A stretch of 64,000 nt of DNA from Neobacillus mesonae (GTDB lineage Bacteria; Bacillota; Bacilli; Bacillales; Cytobacillaceae), in the NCBI RefSeq assembly GCF_023715155.1, contig NZ_JAMBNQ010000004.1, positions 124,001 to 188,000 on the forward strand. The letters are read 5' to 3'. The position numbers and the translations under genes are program-made. Of the stretch, positions 16,350-25,224 are shown piece by piece. Each line of letters opens with the position of its first letter. Positions within the stretch are counted from its first letter, which is position 1. The notes under the pieces are model-generated. The model was not told the DNA's origin and searched no databases. It saw nothing but the letters and a program-made list of their open reading frames with translations.

Positions 16350-18794
16350 TTACTCACTCGGAGTTTCCTCTGCTTCAACCTTCCAAAGTTCCTTTACTTT
16401 TCCGCTTTCTGCTTCATCGATGATAAACGAACCATTGGAATAACGGTCACTAAAGTGGACTTCACCGGTTTTAACTACCTCTATATGACCTTTTTCAGTT
16501 TGCAGGTAAACTTTATCCTGATCACATACGACAGTAAATCCGACAATTCTGTGTGGATTTGCTTTCAGTTCGCGCAGGATTACAACTCCGCGTTTAGCCC
16601 GGGATGTCTTGTCAAATTCAGATAATTTCATTCGTTTCAATGCACCGCGCTGGGTTGCCACCATAATCGATTGGGATTCATTGCTATCCGATGAAATGAT
16701 GTCACCACCGATAACAAAATCTCCTTCTTTTAGGTTAATTCCTTTAACACCAGCAGCCCTGACACCGACGATGCTGACTTCCTCTTCGTCAAACCATAGA
16801 GAATATCCTAAGTGAGTAACGAAGAATAAACTTCTTGTCCCATCTGTTTCATGTACATTAACGACAAGGTCATCCTCTTTTAAATTAATGCCCACAAGCG
16901 GTTTGGAATACCGTTGTGCTTTGTATTGTTTCAGCTCCGTTTTCTTTACCATGCCATTTTTCGTAACAAAGACGAGATAATGCTCTTTTTCGAAGTCTTT
17001 AACCGGAATCGCTTTGATAATTTCCTCATCCCGGTCAATTGGTATGAGATTTGCAATATGCTGGCCAAGTTCCTTCCAGCGGATATCTGGAAGTTCATGG
17101 ACAGGACAATATAAGTAACTGCCTTTATTCGTAAACAGCAGTAACACGTCTTGGGTATTCATATCCAGCTGTGCCAGCAGGCGGTCGGATTCTTTCATTG
17201 CAAAATCCTGGCCGCTTGAAGCAGCATAAGAGCGCTGGCTCGTCCTCTTCACGTAACCTTCTTTTGTTACCGTGACAATCACATCTTCACTTGCAACCAA
17301 GACTTCTAGATTAATTTTAATTTCTTCAATTTCGGCTTCGATTTTGGAACGGCGCTCGTCAGCAAACCGTTTTTTCACATCTTTTAATTCTTTTTTGATA
17401 ACAGAGTTTAACATTTTTTCACTTTCCAAAATACTTATCAGCTCTGCAATTTTCTTTGCTAATTCCTCCGCTTCATTCCTTAGGGCGGTAATATCAGTAT
17501 TAGTTAAACGGTACAACTGTAAGGAAACAATGGCTTCCGCCTGTGCTTCAGTAAAGGCAAATTTGGCGATTAAATTATCTTTCGCATCACGCTTATCCTT
17601 TGATCCCCGGATGACAGCAATGACTTCATCCAGAATAGATAAGGCCTTCATTAAGCCTTCCACAATATGCTGGCGATCCTGTGCTTTCTTTAAGTCGAAT
17701 TTCGTTCTTCTAGTCACTACTTCTTTTTGATGTCCAATATAAGCATCGAGCAATTCGCGCAGTCCCAGCTGCTTCGGCCGCTTTTTATGAATTGCGACCA
17801 TATTAAAATTATAGGTAACCTGAAGGTCACTGTTTTTATATAAATAATTCAGAACACCAGCAGCATCTGCATCCTTTTTTAATTCAATGACAATCCGAAG
17901 TCCGGTACGGTCTGTTTCATCACGCACCTCGGAAATACCTTCCACTTTACGGTCCAAACGGAATTCATCCATTTTCTTGACGAGGTTTGCTTTATTGACT
18001 TCATACGGAATTTCCGTTATGACAATCTGCTTTTTTCCCCCGCGGACGTCTTCAATCTCGGCCTTACTGCGGACGATAATCTTGCCTTTTCCTGTTTCAT
18101 AGGCTTTTTTAATTCCATCAATTCCTTGAATAATCCCGCCTGTCGGAAAGTCTGGTCCTTTAATAACTGTCATTAATTCATCTACAGATACATCGGGTTT
18201 ATCCATTTTCATGATAACACCGTCAATGACTTCTCCCAGGTGATGCGGCGGTATATCAGTCGCATAACCGGCGGAAATACCAGTAGAACCATTTACCAGA
18301 AGGTTAGGGAACGCTGCTGGCATAACGGTAGGTTCCATGGAGGTATCATCAAAGTTAGGAATAAAATCCACAGTTTCTTTTTCAATATCCCGTACTAATT
18401 CGGCAGAAATTGCTGAAAGTCTTGCTTCTGTATAACGCATAGCTGCCGGCGGATCACCATCGACACTGCCGTTATTTCCGTGCATTTCGATTAACACATT
18501 ACGAACTTTCCAGTCCTGGCTCATCCGCACCATTGCTTCGTACACGGAGGAATCACCATGAGGGTGATAATTACCGATTACATTACCAACTGTTTTTGCG
18601 GCTTTTCTAAATCCTTTGTCATGTGTATTTCCCTCCACATGCATCGCATATAGAATTCTGCGCTGTACAGGCTTTAAGCCGTCACGTGCATCAGGCAGAG
18701 CCCGCTCTTGAATAATATATTTACTATAACGGCCGAAACGGTCACCAATGACTTCTTCGAGAGGGAGATCACGGAATTTTTCTGGTGTACTCAT
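16350..18794 (-). CDS. parC: DNA topoisomerase IV subunit A
   Basis: 814 residues. ParC cuts and rejoins DNA in topoisomerase IV, the decatenase that separates daughter chromosomes. The catalytic Tyr is in [11 protein letters not shown], and the quinolone-resistance region reads [17 protein letters not shown], with the wild-type Ser and Glu positions. The C-terminal beta-pinwheel lacks the GyrA-box that marks gyrase. Its ATG overlaps the parE stop by 4 bases, so the two subunits are translationally coupled. Neighbouring plsY and the CoA-binding gene match the B. subtilis parEC region, which also argues for ParC rather than GyrA. Confidence 0.96.
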   Translation of the reverse strand: MSTPEKFRDLPLEEVIGDRFGRYSKYIIQERALPDARDGLKPVQRRILYAMHVEGNTHDKGFRKAAKTVGNVIGNYHPHGDSSVYEAMVRMSQDWKVRNVLIEMHGNNGSVDGDPPAAMRYTEARLSAISAELVRDIEKETVDFIPNFDDTSMEPTVMPAAFPNLLVNGSTGISAGYATDIPPHHLGEVIDGVIMKMDKPDVSVDELMTVIKGPDFPTGGIIQGIDGIKKAYETGKGKIIVRSKAEIEDVRGGKKQIVITEIPYEVNKANLVKKMDEFRLDRKVEGISEVRDETDRTGLRIVIELKKDADAAGVLNYLYKNSDLQVTYNFNMVAIHKKRPKQLGLRELLDAYIGHQKEVVTRRTKFDLKKAQDRQHIVEGLMKALSILDEVIAVIRGSKDKRDAKDNLIAKFAFTEAQAEAIVSLQLYRLTNTDITALRNEAEELAKKIAELISILESEKMLNSVIKKELKDVKKRFADERRSKIEAEIEEIKINLEVLVASEDVIVTVTKEGYVKRTSQRSYAASSGQDFAMKESDRLLAQLDMNTQDVLLLFTNKGSYLYCPVHELPDIRWKELGQHIANLIPIDRDEEIIKAIPVKDFEKEHYLVFVTKNGMVKKTELKQYKAQRYSKPLVGINLKEDDLVVNVHETDGTRSLFFVTHLGYSLWFDEEEVSIVGVRAAGVKGINLKEGDFVIGGDIISSDSNESQSIMVATQRGALKRMKLSEFDKTSRAKRGVVILRELKANPHRIVGFTVVCDQDKVYLQTEKGHIEVVKTGEVHFSDRYSNGSFIIDEAESGKVKELWKVEAEETPSE

Positions 18795-20773
18795 CCTTCA
18801 TTTCCCCCTTCAGATATTGTAATATTTTCATTTTCTAAAATGGTATCGTCTTCTTCCAGTCCGAAAGAAACGTTGCTTTCAATCCATTTACGGCGTGGTT
18901 CTACCTTGTCGCCCATCAGTGTTGTAACCCGGCGTTCAGCCCGTGCGGCATCATCAATTTTTACACGGATTAACGTACGTGTTTCCGGATCCATAGTTGT
19001 TTCCCATAGCTGGTCGGCATTCATTTCGCCTAGTCCTTTATAACGCTGAATAATATACCCTCTTCCGACCTTTTTGATGGCACCCTGTAATTCTTCTTCA
19101 TTCCAGGCATATTCAATGATTTCTTTTTTACCTGTGCCCTTGCTTACCTTATACAACGGTGGAAGAGCGATGTATACTTTACCCGCTTCTACGAGCGGCT
19201 TCATGTAGCGGTAAAAGAATGTCAGCAATAATACTTGAATATGCGCGCCATCCGTATCCGCATCCGTCATGATGATGATTTTATCATAATTGATATCTTC
19301 CATTGAAAAATCGGGGCCGACACCGGCACCAATGGTATAGATAATCGTATTAATTTCTTCATTCTTAAAAATATCGGACAACTTGGCTTTTTCAGTGTTA
19401 ATAACTTTACCTCTTAACGGCAGAACCGCTTGGAATCGACGGTCACGGCCTTGTTTGGCAGAACCGCCCGCAGAGTCACCCTCTACAAGATAAAGCTCAT
19501 TTTTTTGCGGATTACGGGATTGGGCTGGCGTAAGCTTACCAGATAAAGATGTTTCAGAACGTTTGCGTTTTTTGCCGCTTCTGGCATCTTCCCTCGCTTT
19601 TCTTGCTGCCTCCCGTGCCTGGTAGGCTTTAACAGATTTTTTAATCAATAGTGAACTGATATCTGGATTTTCTACCAAAAAGTAAGAAAGATGTTCAGAG
19701 ACAACAGAGTCAACTGCGGATCTGGCCTCATTTGTTCCTAATTTTCCTTTTGTCTGTCCTTCAAATTGGAGGAGATCTTCAGGAATACGGACAGAAATAA
19801 TAGCAGATAATCCTTCACGAATATCTGTTCCGTCCAGGTTCTTATCCTTCTCTTTTAATAAACCTGCCTTGCGGGCAAAATCATTAAATGCCCTGGTCAT
19901 GGCTGTTTTCGCGCCCATCTCATGGGTGCCGCCGTCCTTAGTGCGGACATTGTTAACAAACGATAAGATGTTTTCTGAATAGCCATCATTAAATTGAAAG
20001 GCAAACTCTACTTCAATTTCGTGCTGGACACCTTCAAAGCTGATGACTGGATGAAGAACATCTTTTTCCTCGTTTAAATATTCAACAAATGCTTCAATTC
20101 CATTTTCAAAATGGAATACTTCACGCGAATCATTACGTTCATCAATGATTTCAATTTTCATTCCTTTTAACAAGAATGCTGATTCACGCAGCCGCTCAGA
20201 TAAGGTTTCGAAATTATATGTGGTAGCTGAAAAAATGGAAGGATCCGGTTTAAAGTGGATGGTCGTCCCAGTTTGATTGGTTTTCCCGATTTTTTCAAGT
20301 GTTGTGACTGGCTTTCCTCCATGTTCAAAGCGCTGTTCATAGACGAAACCGTCCCGTTTAATTGTAACAGTCAGCCATTCTGATAAAGCATTCACAACAG
20401 AGGCGCCAACGCCATGAAGGCCGCCGCTTGTTTTGTAGCCGCCTTGTCCAAATTTACCCCCTGCATGGAGAACCGTTAAAATAACCTCAGTTGTTGGTTT
20501 CCCCATTTTATGCATTCCGACAGGCATTCCCCGTCCTTTATCGGCAACGCTGATGGAGTTATCTTTATGAATTTTAACAATAATATGATTACCATACCCT
20601 GCAAGAGCTTCATCGACAGAGTTATCAACTATCTCATACACGAGATGATGAAGTCCGCGTGAATCCGTGCTGCCAATGTACATTCCGGGACGTTTCCTAA
20701 CTGCCTCAAGCCCTTCAAGTACCTGGATGGCATCATCATTATATTCAAAAGTCGTCTGTTGATTAGTTGCCAC
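18791..20773 (-). CDS. parE: DNA topoisomerase IV subunit B
   Basis: 660 residues, GHKL ATPase plus TOPRIM. ATP-site motifs seen are [25 protein letters not shown] and [15 protein letters not shown]; the TOPRIM motifs are [20 protein letters not shown] and [11 protein letters not shown], followed by the [19 protein letters not shown] box. Together with ParC it forms topoisomerase IV. Length and layout fit ParE and not GyrB, and no gyrase neighbours are present. A possible LexA site lies upstream at 20915-20928. Confidence 0.96.
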   Translation of the reverse strand: MATNQQTTFEYNDDAIQVLEGLEAVRKRPGMYIGSTDSRGLHHLVYEIVDNSVDEALAGYGNHIIVKIHKDNSISVADKGRGMPVGMHKMGKPTTEVILTVLHAGGKFGQGGYKTSGGLHGVGASVVNALSEWLTVTIKRDGFVYEQRFEHGGKPVTTLEKIGKTNQTGTTIHFKPDPSIFSATTYNFETLSERLRESAFLLKGMKIEIIDERNDSREVFHFENGIEAFVEYLNEEKDVLHPVISFEGVQHEIEVEFAFQFNDGYSENILSFVNNVRTKDGGTHEMGAKTAMTRAFNDFARKAGLLKEKDKNLDGTDIREGLSAIISVRIPEDLLQFEGQTKGKLGTNEARSAVDSVVSEHLSYFLVENPDISSLLIKKSVKAYQAREAARKAREDARSGKKRKRSETSLSGKLTPAQSRNPQKNELYLVEGDSAGGSAKQGRDRRFQAVLPLRGKVINTEKAKLSDIFKNEEINTIIYTIGAGVGPDFSMEDINYDKIIIMTDADTDGAHIQVLLLTFFYRYMKPLVEAGKVYIALPPLYKVSKGTGKKEIIEYAWNEEELQGAIKKVGRGYIIQRYKGLGEMNADQLWETTMDPETRTLIRVKIDDAARAERRVTTLMGDKVEPRRKWIESNVSFGLEEDDTILENENITISEGGNEG

Positions 20774-20914
20774 TAAAATTCCCCTTTCATACCATGCAAA
20801 ACCAAAACACTTTCTCTCATTGATTCGATAAAGGAGTTATTTTTCCTTTATAAAAAAAGATTTAACTTACAATGTATACAATAATCTAGTTTGTTTGTTC
20901 ATTCTTTTGTAATA

Positions 20915-20928
20915 AGAACGAATGTTTG
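20915..20928 (-). promoter_or_regulatory. Possible LexA (SOS) box upstream of parE
   Basis: AGAACGAATGTTTG matches the core GAAC-N4-GTTY of the Bacillus LexA site, with departures at the outer positions. It lies about 140 bases upstream of the parE start in a 320-base gene-free stretch. Whether LexA binds is inference from the motif. Confidence 0.4.
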
Positions 20929-21061
20929 TCTTATTTATTTTATCATATCTTTCAACGAGTCTATGCTTTATTTTAGCGATTTATTTTAATTTGGCAAATA
21001 GATATTTAAAATCCATACCGGATTTACCGCTTATTACTGCTGATTTTTTCCACAAAAATAG

Positions 21062-21090
21062 AAAAAGCTGCCAAACGTGCAGCAGCTTTT
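21062..21090 (-). terminator. Rho-independent terminator of the CoA-binding protein gene
   Basis: AAAAGCTGC (21063-21071) and GCAGCTTTT (21082-21090) pair; on the minus strand TTTTTC follows. Confidence 0.78.
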
Positions 21091-21096
21091 GAACCA

Positions 21097-21516
21097 TTAT
21101 TGTGCCCTTGTTAAGGCGTGTTCCACTTTAATACATCGATCCATGATTACGGTATATCCCTTTTCCTTTAGGAACTGATACGCATCTTCATTGACAAGGC
21201 CTTGCTGTGCCCAAAAAACATCAGCATCAATGTCGGCAAATTCCTTTGCAACATCGAAAAGCTGCTCTGAGCGGCGGAAAACATTGACAATATCCACATG
21301 TCCCTTAATATCCTTTAAGGAAGAAACTGCCTTTACACCCAATGCTTCGTCAATGGTTGGATTAACCGGAATGATCTCGTATCCTGCTTTTTGCATCGCT
21401 GCCGAAACTTGATAGGAGGTTCTTTCAGGGTTGCTGCTAAGGCCAACAACAGCAATCCGTTTTGCTTTTTTCAAAATAGATTTGATTTCTTCACGGCTTG
21501 GATTTTCAATCGTCAT
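21097..21516 (-). CDS. CoA-binding domain protein (YneT-like)
   Basis: 139 residues, a single CoA_binding Rossmann domain: RIAVVGLSSNPERTSYQVSA at the N-terminus (GxxxxxxR/S phosphate loop), VNPTIDEALGVKAVSSLKDI, IVNVFRRSE and FWAQQGLVNEDAY. The family binds CoA or nucleotides; the cellular role is unknown. The ATG at 21516 is preferred because GGGGAG precedes it by 7 bases; a longer TTG-start form would overlap that ribosome site. The position beside plsY and parEC is as in B. subtilis yneT. Confidence 0.88.
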   Translation of the reverse strand: MTIENPSREEIKSILKKAKRIAVVGLSSNPERTSYQVSAAMQKAGYEIIPVNPTIDEALGVKAVSSLKDIKGHVDIVNVFRRSEQLFDVAKEFADIDADVFWAQQGLVNEDAYQFLKEKGYTVIMDRCIKVEHALTRAQ

Positions 21517-21587
21517 AGAAACACTCCCCAAATTGACTATTTTACTATATTTTACCTAAAACGATGAAATATACTCAACTAAAAGGC

Positions 21588-22412
21588 TCATGCATGGAGG
21601 ATCATGGACGGAGCCCTTGGAATGGTAAGCTTGAAACAGGCTCCATCACCATTATTTTCAACCACAGCACTTCCATCCATTTTTTCCAGCACCATTTTTG
21701 TCAAATATAACCCAAATCCGGAACCATATTTTTTTGTTGTAAAATTAGGATCAAATACTTTTTGAATCATGGATTGGTCAATTCCTCCCGCATTATCCGT
21801 GAATTCTGCAGTTACGAATTCTTTCGTCTCATAAATTTTAATGCTGATTTTACGATTAGGCTGATCTTTTGTTACAAACGCATCGCGGGCATTGGACAAA
21901 ATGTTTAAGACTACCTGGCTGAATTCATTAGGATACCCATAAGCATTCTGCTGTCCTCTATGTTGAAATTCAACGATAATCCCATGATTTTGAAGGATTG
22001 GTGAAAAGATAGAGAGTGCCTCTTCAATAGCATCTCCTACAGAAAATGTGCATTTTTCATTATTTGGCTTGTAAAACTTACGAGTATCGTTTATGGTTTG
22101 CAGCATTTGTTTAATTTGAATCATGCTTTCGCGTGTAAAACGATCAATATATGACTCATTTATTTCTCCATATTCCAATGCATCCCTTACATCCTGGACT
22201 AAAAGCATGAGACTGTTTAGCGGCTGACGCCATTGATGGCCAATACAAGACATCATTTCACCCATTGCCGCAAGCCGGGAATGCTGAATCAGAATTTCAT
22301 CTTTTTCCCGATTCTTGGCCATTTCCTCTTGCAGCCTTTTTTCTAACAATCGATTAATAGCCTCATATTTTTCCGCTAATTTGCGATAATCTGTATCATT
22401 ACGTGTTTCCAT
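21588..22412 (-). CDS. Soluble orphan histidine kinase
   Basis: 274 residues without membrane segment or signal. A short N-terminal coiled coil (about residues 8-45) leads into a HisKA-like dimerisation helix with the phospho-acceptor in CIGHQWRQPLNSLMLL, then an HATPase domain with N box NILSNARDAF, G1 DNAGGIDQSM, F box FDPNFTTKKYGS and G2 GFGLYLTKMV. All ATP-binding motifs are intact. The IxHQWRQPL form of the H box is commoner in Proteobacteria than in Bacillus. No response regulator gene is adjacent, so the partner is elsewhere; a link to sporulation is possible but not shown. Confidence 0.85.
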   Translation of the reverse strand: METRNDTDYRKLAEKYEAINRLLEKRLQEEMAKNREKDEILIQHSRLAAMGEMMSCIGHQWRQPLNSLMLLVQDVRDALEYGEINESYIDRFTRESMIQIKQMLQTINDTRKFYKPNNEKCTFSVGDAIEEALSIFSPILQNHGIIVEFQHRGQQNAYGYPNEFSQVVLNILSNARDAFVTKDQPNRKISIKIYETKEFVTAEFTDNAGGIDQSMIQKVFDPNFTTKKYGSGFGLYLTKMVLEKMDGSAVVENNGDGACFKLTIPRAPSMILHA

Positions 22413-22689
22413 AAGATCACCTCATATTATCACACCAACCATTAATAGTCAGGTATGACCGGCTAGTGATTGTTATTTACCTTTATTTTAGCCCATTCAA
22501 AGGGACCAAGGTACATGGATGGAGCGATTTAACAAATGGTTTGAAAATCCTCCATACTTTTGTAATAAATTTGACTCTATTTATACAAATTTTCTTGAAT
22601 AAGGATGAAAAACGAATCATATAGTGATTTTCCTTTTTTCTTAGTGTAAAATAGAATAGCTTGAGTTTTTGTTAAAGGAGTAATTTTGA

Positions 22690-23289
22690 ATGGGATTATT
22701 GATTGTTGTCATCGTCCTTGCGTATTTGCTGGGTTCCATTCCTTCCGGCTTGATTGTCGGGAAAGTTTTTTATAAAACGGATATTCGTGAACATGGGAGC
22801 GGAAATCTTGGAGCTACCAATACGTTTCGAACACTTGGCATAAAAGCTGGCATTGTCGTGACGATGGCTGATATTTTAAAAGGGACTCTGGCAACAGCAT
22901 TACCGGCGATTCTTGCTGTTGATATGCATCCCTTATTGGCTGGGATATTTGCCGTCATCGGCCATACATATCCTATCTTTGCAAGTTTTCGCGGCGGTAA
23001 GGCAGTTGCGACTTCAGGCGGGGTTATTTTGTGCTACGAGCCTCTTCTATTTATCACACTTGTACTAGCGTTCTTCATTGGTTTATATTTAACCAAATAT
23101 GTTTCATTGTCTTCGATGATTGCAGGAATTGTAGGTATTATTTATGTTTTAATATCCGGGTTTGTTGATAGATGGGATCCTCCGCTGTTGATTGTCATTA
23201 CACTTTTAGTTTCCTTCGTTATTTATCGTCATCGAACAAATATTAAACGAATAATGAACAAAACAGAACCGAAGATCAAATGGCTGTAA
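22690..23289 (+). CDS. plsY: Acyl-phosphate:glycerol-3-phosphate acyltransferase
   Basis: 199 residues, integral membrane protein that puts the first acyl chain on glycerol-3-phosphate in phospholipid synthesis. Conserved motifs appear in order: [12 protein letters not shown] (motif 1), [15 protein letters not shown] (motif 2, phosphate loop) and [13 protein letters not shown] (motif 3). Five membrane segments fit the hydropathy pattern. It reads away from the CoA-binding/parEC genes, as yneS does in B. subtilis. A GTTAAAGGAG ribosome site precedes the ATG, and a terminator (23283-23304) overlaps the stop. Confidence 0.96.
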   Translation: MGLLIVVIVLAYLLGSIPSGLIVGKVFYKTDIREHGSGNLGATNTFRTLGIKAGIVVTMADILKGTLATALPAILAVDMHPLLAGIFAVIGHTYPIFASFRGGKAVATSGGVILCYEPLLFITLVLAFFIGLYLTKYVSLSSMIAGIVGIIYVLISGFVDRWDPPLLIVITLLVSFVIYRHRTNIKRIMNKTEPKIKWL

Positions 23290-23304
23290 CATCAATGTTA
23301 CAGC
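23283..23304 (+). terminator. Rho-independent terminator of plsY
   Basis: GCTGTAACAT (23283-23292) pairs perfectly with ATGTTACAGC (23295-23304), followed by TATTTTTTT. The stem starts inside the last plsY codons. Confidence 0.85.
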
Positions 23305-23402
23305 TATTTTTTTCATAAAACTTTCATAAATCTTCCATTCATTTCATATCATTTAAATTACACTAAAGATAGTGAGAATCTGGTGTAATGGGAGGGATTC
23401 AG

Positions 23403-23570
23403 ATGCAAAGTATACCGCAGGAATATATATTTTCAACCTATGTGACTAGTAATGCTAACCCAAATGAATTTTTTGTTGAGTTTTTTCTAGATGAACCGGG
23501 TGGAAATTTGCCAATAAAAGTAACTAGAAATTTTGATGAATTAATGGATTTTTTGGATAGTTTTGCATAA
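23403..23570 (+). CDS. Small acidic protein, function unknown
   Basis: 55 residues: MQSIPQEYIFSTYVTSNANP, then FFVEFFLDEPGGNLPIKV and a C-terminal NFDELMDFLDSFA. The ATG at 23403 was chosen because GGGAGGGAT is correctly spaced; the earlier ATG at 23388 lies upstream of that site. No family is recognised. A tight amphipathic C-terminal helix is likely. It ends just before a repeat element. Confidence 0.5.
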   Translation: MQSIPQEYIFSTYVTSNANPNEFFVEFFLDEPGGNLPIKVTRNFDELMDFLDSFA

Positions 23571-23654
23571 GAAAAAGGGGCTCCCATCAGGATAAGTAGT
23601 TCCGAAAATGTGGAGAGGTTGTACAAGTCGTTAAACGCTGAGGCAAGTTTGATA

Positions 23655-23842
23655 AATAGGCGGAGAAATTTCCCTTAAGTAACAAAAAACACTGAAAATA
23701 GCTAAAATAGACGGAGGGTTTCCGCCTATTGACTCGAAAAATGTGAAAATAGGTAATTTTGCTTTGGATAAGCGGAAAACCTCCCCTTATATTCCCTGAA
23801 ACGAGCACCGTTCTGCATATAGCGGAAAAATCTCCGCTTATT
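23655..23842. repeat. Array of four palindromic GCGGA units
   Basis: Four 22-27-base units of the form AATAGrCGGA...TCCGCyTATT start at about 23655, 23706, 23767 and 23819, that is 51-61 bases apart. Each is close to self-complementary: the second is AATAGACGGAGGG then TTTCCGCCTATT, the fourth ATAGCGGAAAAAT then CTCCGCTTAT. Spacers are unrelated. There is no coding potential and no leader, so this is not a CRISPR. Confidence 0.6.
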
Positions 23843-23939
23843 TTACCTACGCCGGTTACTCAATTATGGATTAGACTACTTATGTTTTAAAAAAACCAAG
23901 TGAACCTCAGTAAAAAACAACCTAGCCAATTGCATAGGA

Positions 23940-24138
23940 ATTAACAAGTAATTAGCACATTGACAACAACTATTGTCAATATGTTTTTTAGGCTGCGATT
24001 TTGCTGGCTAATTAAAGTGGTTATAGCTCTTGGTCGTTGATATATAAGAGGAAAATAGGAGACAAAATCGTATGCGATTTTGTCTCCTATTTAACATGCT
24101 GTTTGGTATGTTTCTCCACTGAAACGGAACTACTTACC
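23940..24138. repeat. Dispersed ~190-bp repeat, copy A
   Basis: This stretch aligns with 52962-53140 over its length: ATTAACAA-GTAA near the start, GCTGCGATTTTG or ACTGCGATTTTG in the middle, GTTGATATATAAG or GTTAATATATAAG, and a strongly conserved end TATGTTTCTCCACTGAAA. Both copies carry a hairpin near the start, here CACATTGACA (23956-23965) / TGTCAATATG (23974-23983). Confidence 0.65.
24053..24092. repeat. Perfect 18-bp hairpin with a TATG loop
   Basis: AAATAGGAGACAAAATCG (24053-24070) and CGATTTTGTCTCCTATTT (24075-24092) are perfect inverted repeats around TATG. It is inside copy A of the dispersed repeat and is not present in this form in copy B. It lies 64 bases beyond the stop of the HesB-like gene on the minus strand and could act as that operon's terminator, though no long T-run follows. 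Confidence 0.7.
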
Positions 24139-24155
24139 ATCAGGAGTCCCTATTT

Positions 24156-24446
24156 TCAAATCTTTAACAATTGAAATTTCTTTCTGCCCATGACGTCTCG
24201 GACGTAATCAAGCTTTGTATGGTTAAAATAGACTAGGTCTTTTTCATGAATCAATACCGTTAAATTATCAAATTCATATGTGAGGTCACCCTGTATTTTC
24301 CGCTCTTCCAGAGACAGATTTAATTTCGGCCCGCCTCAGCCAATACCCATGCTTAACCGTAAAAACAATACTTCATCACTTGTTTTCTTTTCAGCTTCCA
24401 TGGCATCCTTTAATACCTGATAAGCTGCTTCTGTCATTTTAAACAT
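24156..24446 (-). CDS. HesB/IscA-like selenoprotein (UGA-containing)
   Basis: 96 residues if the in-frame TGA at 24336-24338 is read as selenocysteine (residue 37): ...LRLSMGIG-Sec-GGPKLNLSLEE... The frame before and after the TGA is one continuous HesB/IscA-like domain, ending YVRDVMGRKKFQLLKI. Cys or Sec is the expected residue in this glycine-rich loop, and HesB-like selenoproteins are known from bacterial surveys. A hairpin CTCT-GGA-AGAG with a G-starting loop lies 23-33 bases after the TGA. The start is ATG 24446 with AGGCGGTGAT upstream. It is the last gene of a minus-strand run (AAA ATPase, yneP, yneQ). Fe-S or sulfur handling is inferred from the family. ORF callers split or miss it. 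Confidence 0.82.
24303..24313 (-). promoter_or_regulatory. Candidate SECIS hairpin of the HesB-like selenoprotein
   Basis: Counting from the base after the TGA, CTCT (23-26), loop GGA (27-29) and AGAG (30-33) form a short stem. The loop starts with G and begins 27 bases from the UGA, within the range described for bacterial SECIS elements. The stem is short, so support is moderate. Confidence 0.55.
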
Positions 24447-24457
24447 CGTATCACCGC

Positions 24458-24751
24458 CTATCTCCAAATATGTTCGAACAATCCTTCTTGCTCAAGGATT
24501 TCTTTTTGCCGCGTACCTAATAAATCAAAGTGTGAATAACCATCCTTACGATGGTCTATCCACTCTTCCTTTAATCCATATTTGCTGCCCCATGCAGCCA
24601 ACTTTTTCAGATCTTTGCAGCCAACCTTTGTCACTGTTTTACAGCCGGGAAAACGGTCATCCAGCCAGTAATGGGTTAAAAAGGCGATTTCACCATGGTC
24701 GATTTTTCTTTTCCACTCTTCAACATCCCGCCTCTTAATGCCAAACGCCAA
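24458..24751 (-). CDS. yneQ: YneQ-like small protein
   Basis: 97 residues starting at TTG 24749-24751 (LAFGIKRRDVEEWK..., read as Met), with GAGGTGA 5 bases upstream; a longer frame exists but has no ribosome site. The sequence HYWLDDRFPGCKTVTKVGC followed by GLKEEWIDHR is that of the YneQ family of uncharacterised Bacillus proteins. The position between yneP and the HesB-like gene matches B. subtilis order. Conserved Cys and His residues could bind a metal, but this is speculation. Confidence 0.75.
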   Translation of the reverse strand: MAFGIKRRDVEEWKRKIDHGEIAFLTHYWLDDRFPGCKTVTKVGCKDLKKLAAWGSKYGLKEEWIDHRKDGYSHFDLLGTRQKEILEQEGLFEHIWR

Positions 24752-24775
24752 CCTAATCACCTCTAAAGACAAAAT

Positions 24776-25204
24776 CTACCTTTTCTTGATATCCTCATAT
24801 TTTGCAAACCAATCAGGAAATGCCTTTTTAAAGGCAGTTGGCCTGAAATTATCTTTTCTTACGATAATATGGGTAGTAGTCCCCTCTACACATACTTCTT
24901 CATCTCCATTAATAATGGAGTAACCATAGACTGTTTTTAATCCATCATTATGCTCAATCCATGTTTGAACAAATGCCTCGTCACCATAACGTAATGGTTT
25001 CTTATATATTGCATGGACATCATAAACCGGGGCGAAGTAACCGTCCTCCTCCATCGCGGTATAACTAAACCCAAGATCCTCAATCAATCCTGTTCTGCCT
25101 AATTCGAAAAACTTTAGGTAGTTAGCATGGTAAACGACACCCATCATGTCTGTATCTGCATAAAAAAGCTGTATTTTTCTAGTAGAAACAAAAAATTCTC
25201 CCAT
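24776..25204 (-). CDS. yneP: Acyl-CoA thioesterase, YbgC/4HBT hot-dog family
   Basis: 142 residues with the hot-dog thioesterase signature YADTDMMGVVYHANYLKFFE, where the Asp after YADT-type is the catalytic residue of the 4-hydroxybenzoyl-CoA/YbgC group. It hydrolyses acyl-CoA thioesters; the natural chain length is unknown. It is followed 24 bases later by yneQ and preceded 20 bases upstream by the double-AAA ATPase gene, so it is in their operon. Confidence 0.88.
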   Translation of the reverse strand: MGEFFVSTRKIQLFYADTDMMGVVYHANYLKFFELGRTGLIEDLGFSYTAMEEDGYFAPVYDVHAIYKKPLRYGDEAFVQTWIEHNDGLKTVYGYSIINGDEEVCVEGTTTHIIVRKDNFRPTAFKKAFPDWFAKYEDIKKR

Positions 25205-25224
25205 CTTAAACAGTCTCCCTATAT

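Larger units (their letters stand above)
23577..24151. mobile_element. Putative miniature element bounded by imperfect inverted repeats
   Basis: The left end, 23577-23616, and the right end, 24115-24151 (reverse complement), share the blocks GG-CTCC, TAAGTAGTTCCG and GTGGAGA over about 37 bases. The 575-base interior has no gene. It contains four palindromic units (23655-23842), one copy of a dispersed repeat (23940-24138) and an 18-bp perfect hairpin (24053-24092). The structure suggests a miniature, non-autonomous element; a target-site duplication was not seen. The right end touches the 3' end of the HesB-like gene. Confidence 0.5.

Noticed and set aside
16350-18794. gyrA instead of parC
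   Set aside because: The C-terminal domain lacks the GyrA-box, and neighbours plsY, CoA-binding gene and parE match the parEC locus.
23655-23842. Repeat array as a CRISPR
   Set aside because: Units are near-palindromic and imperfect, spacers vary in length, no leader and no cas genes are near.
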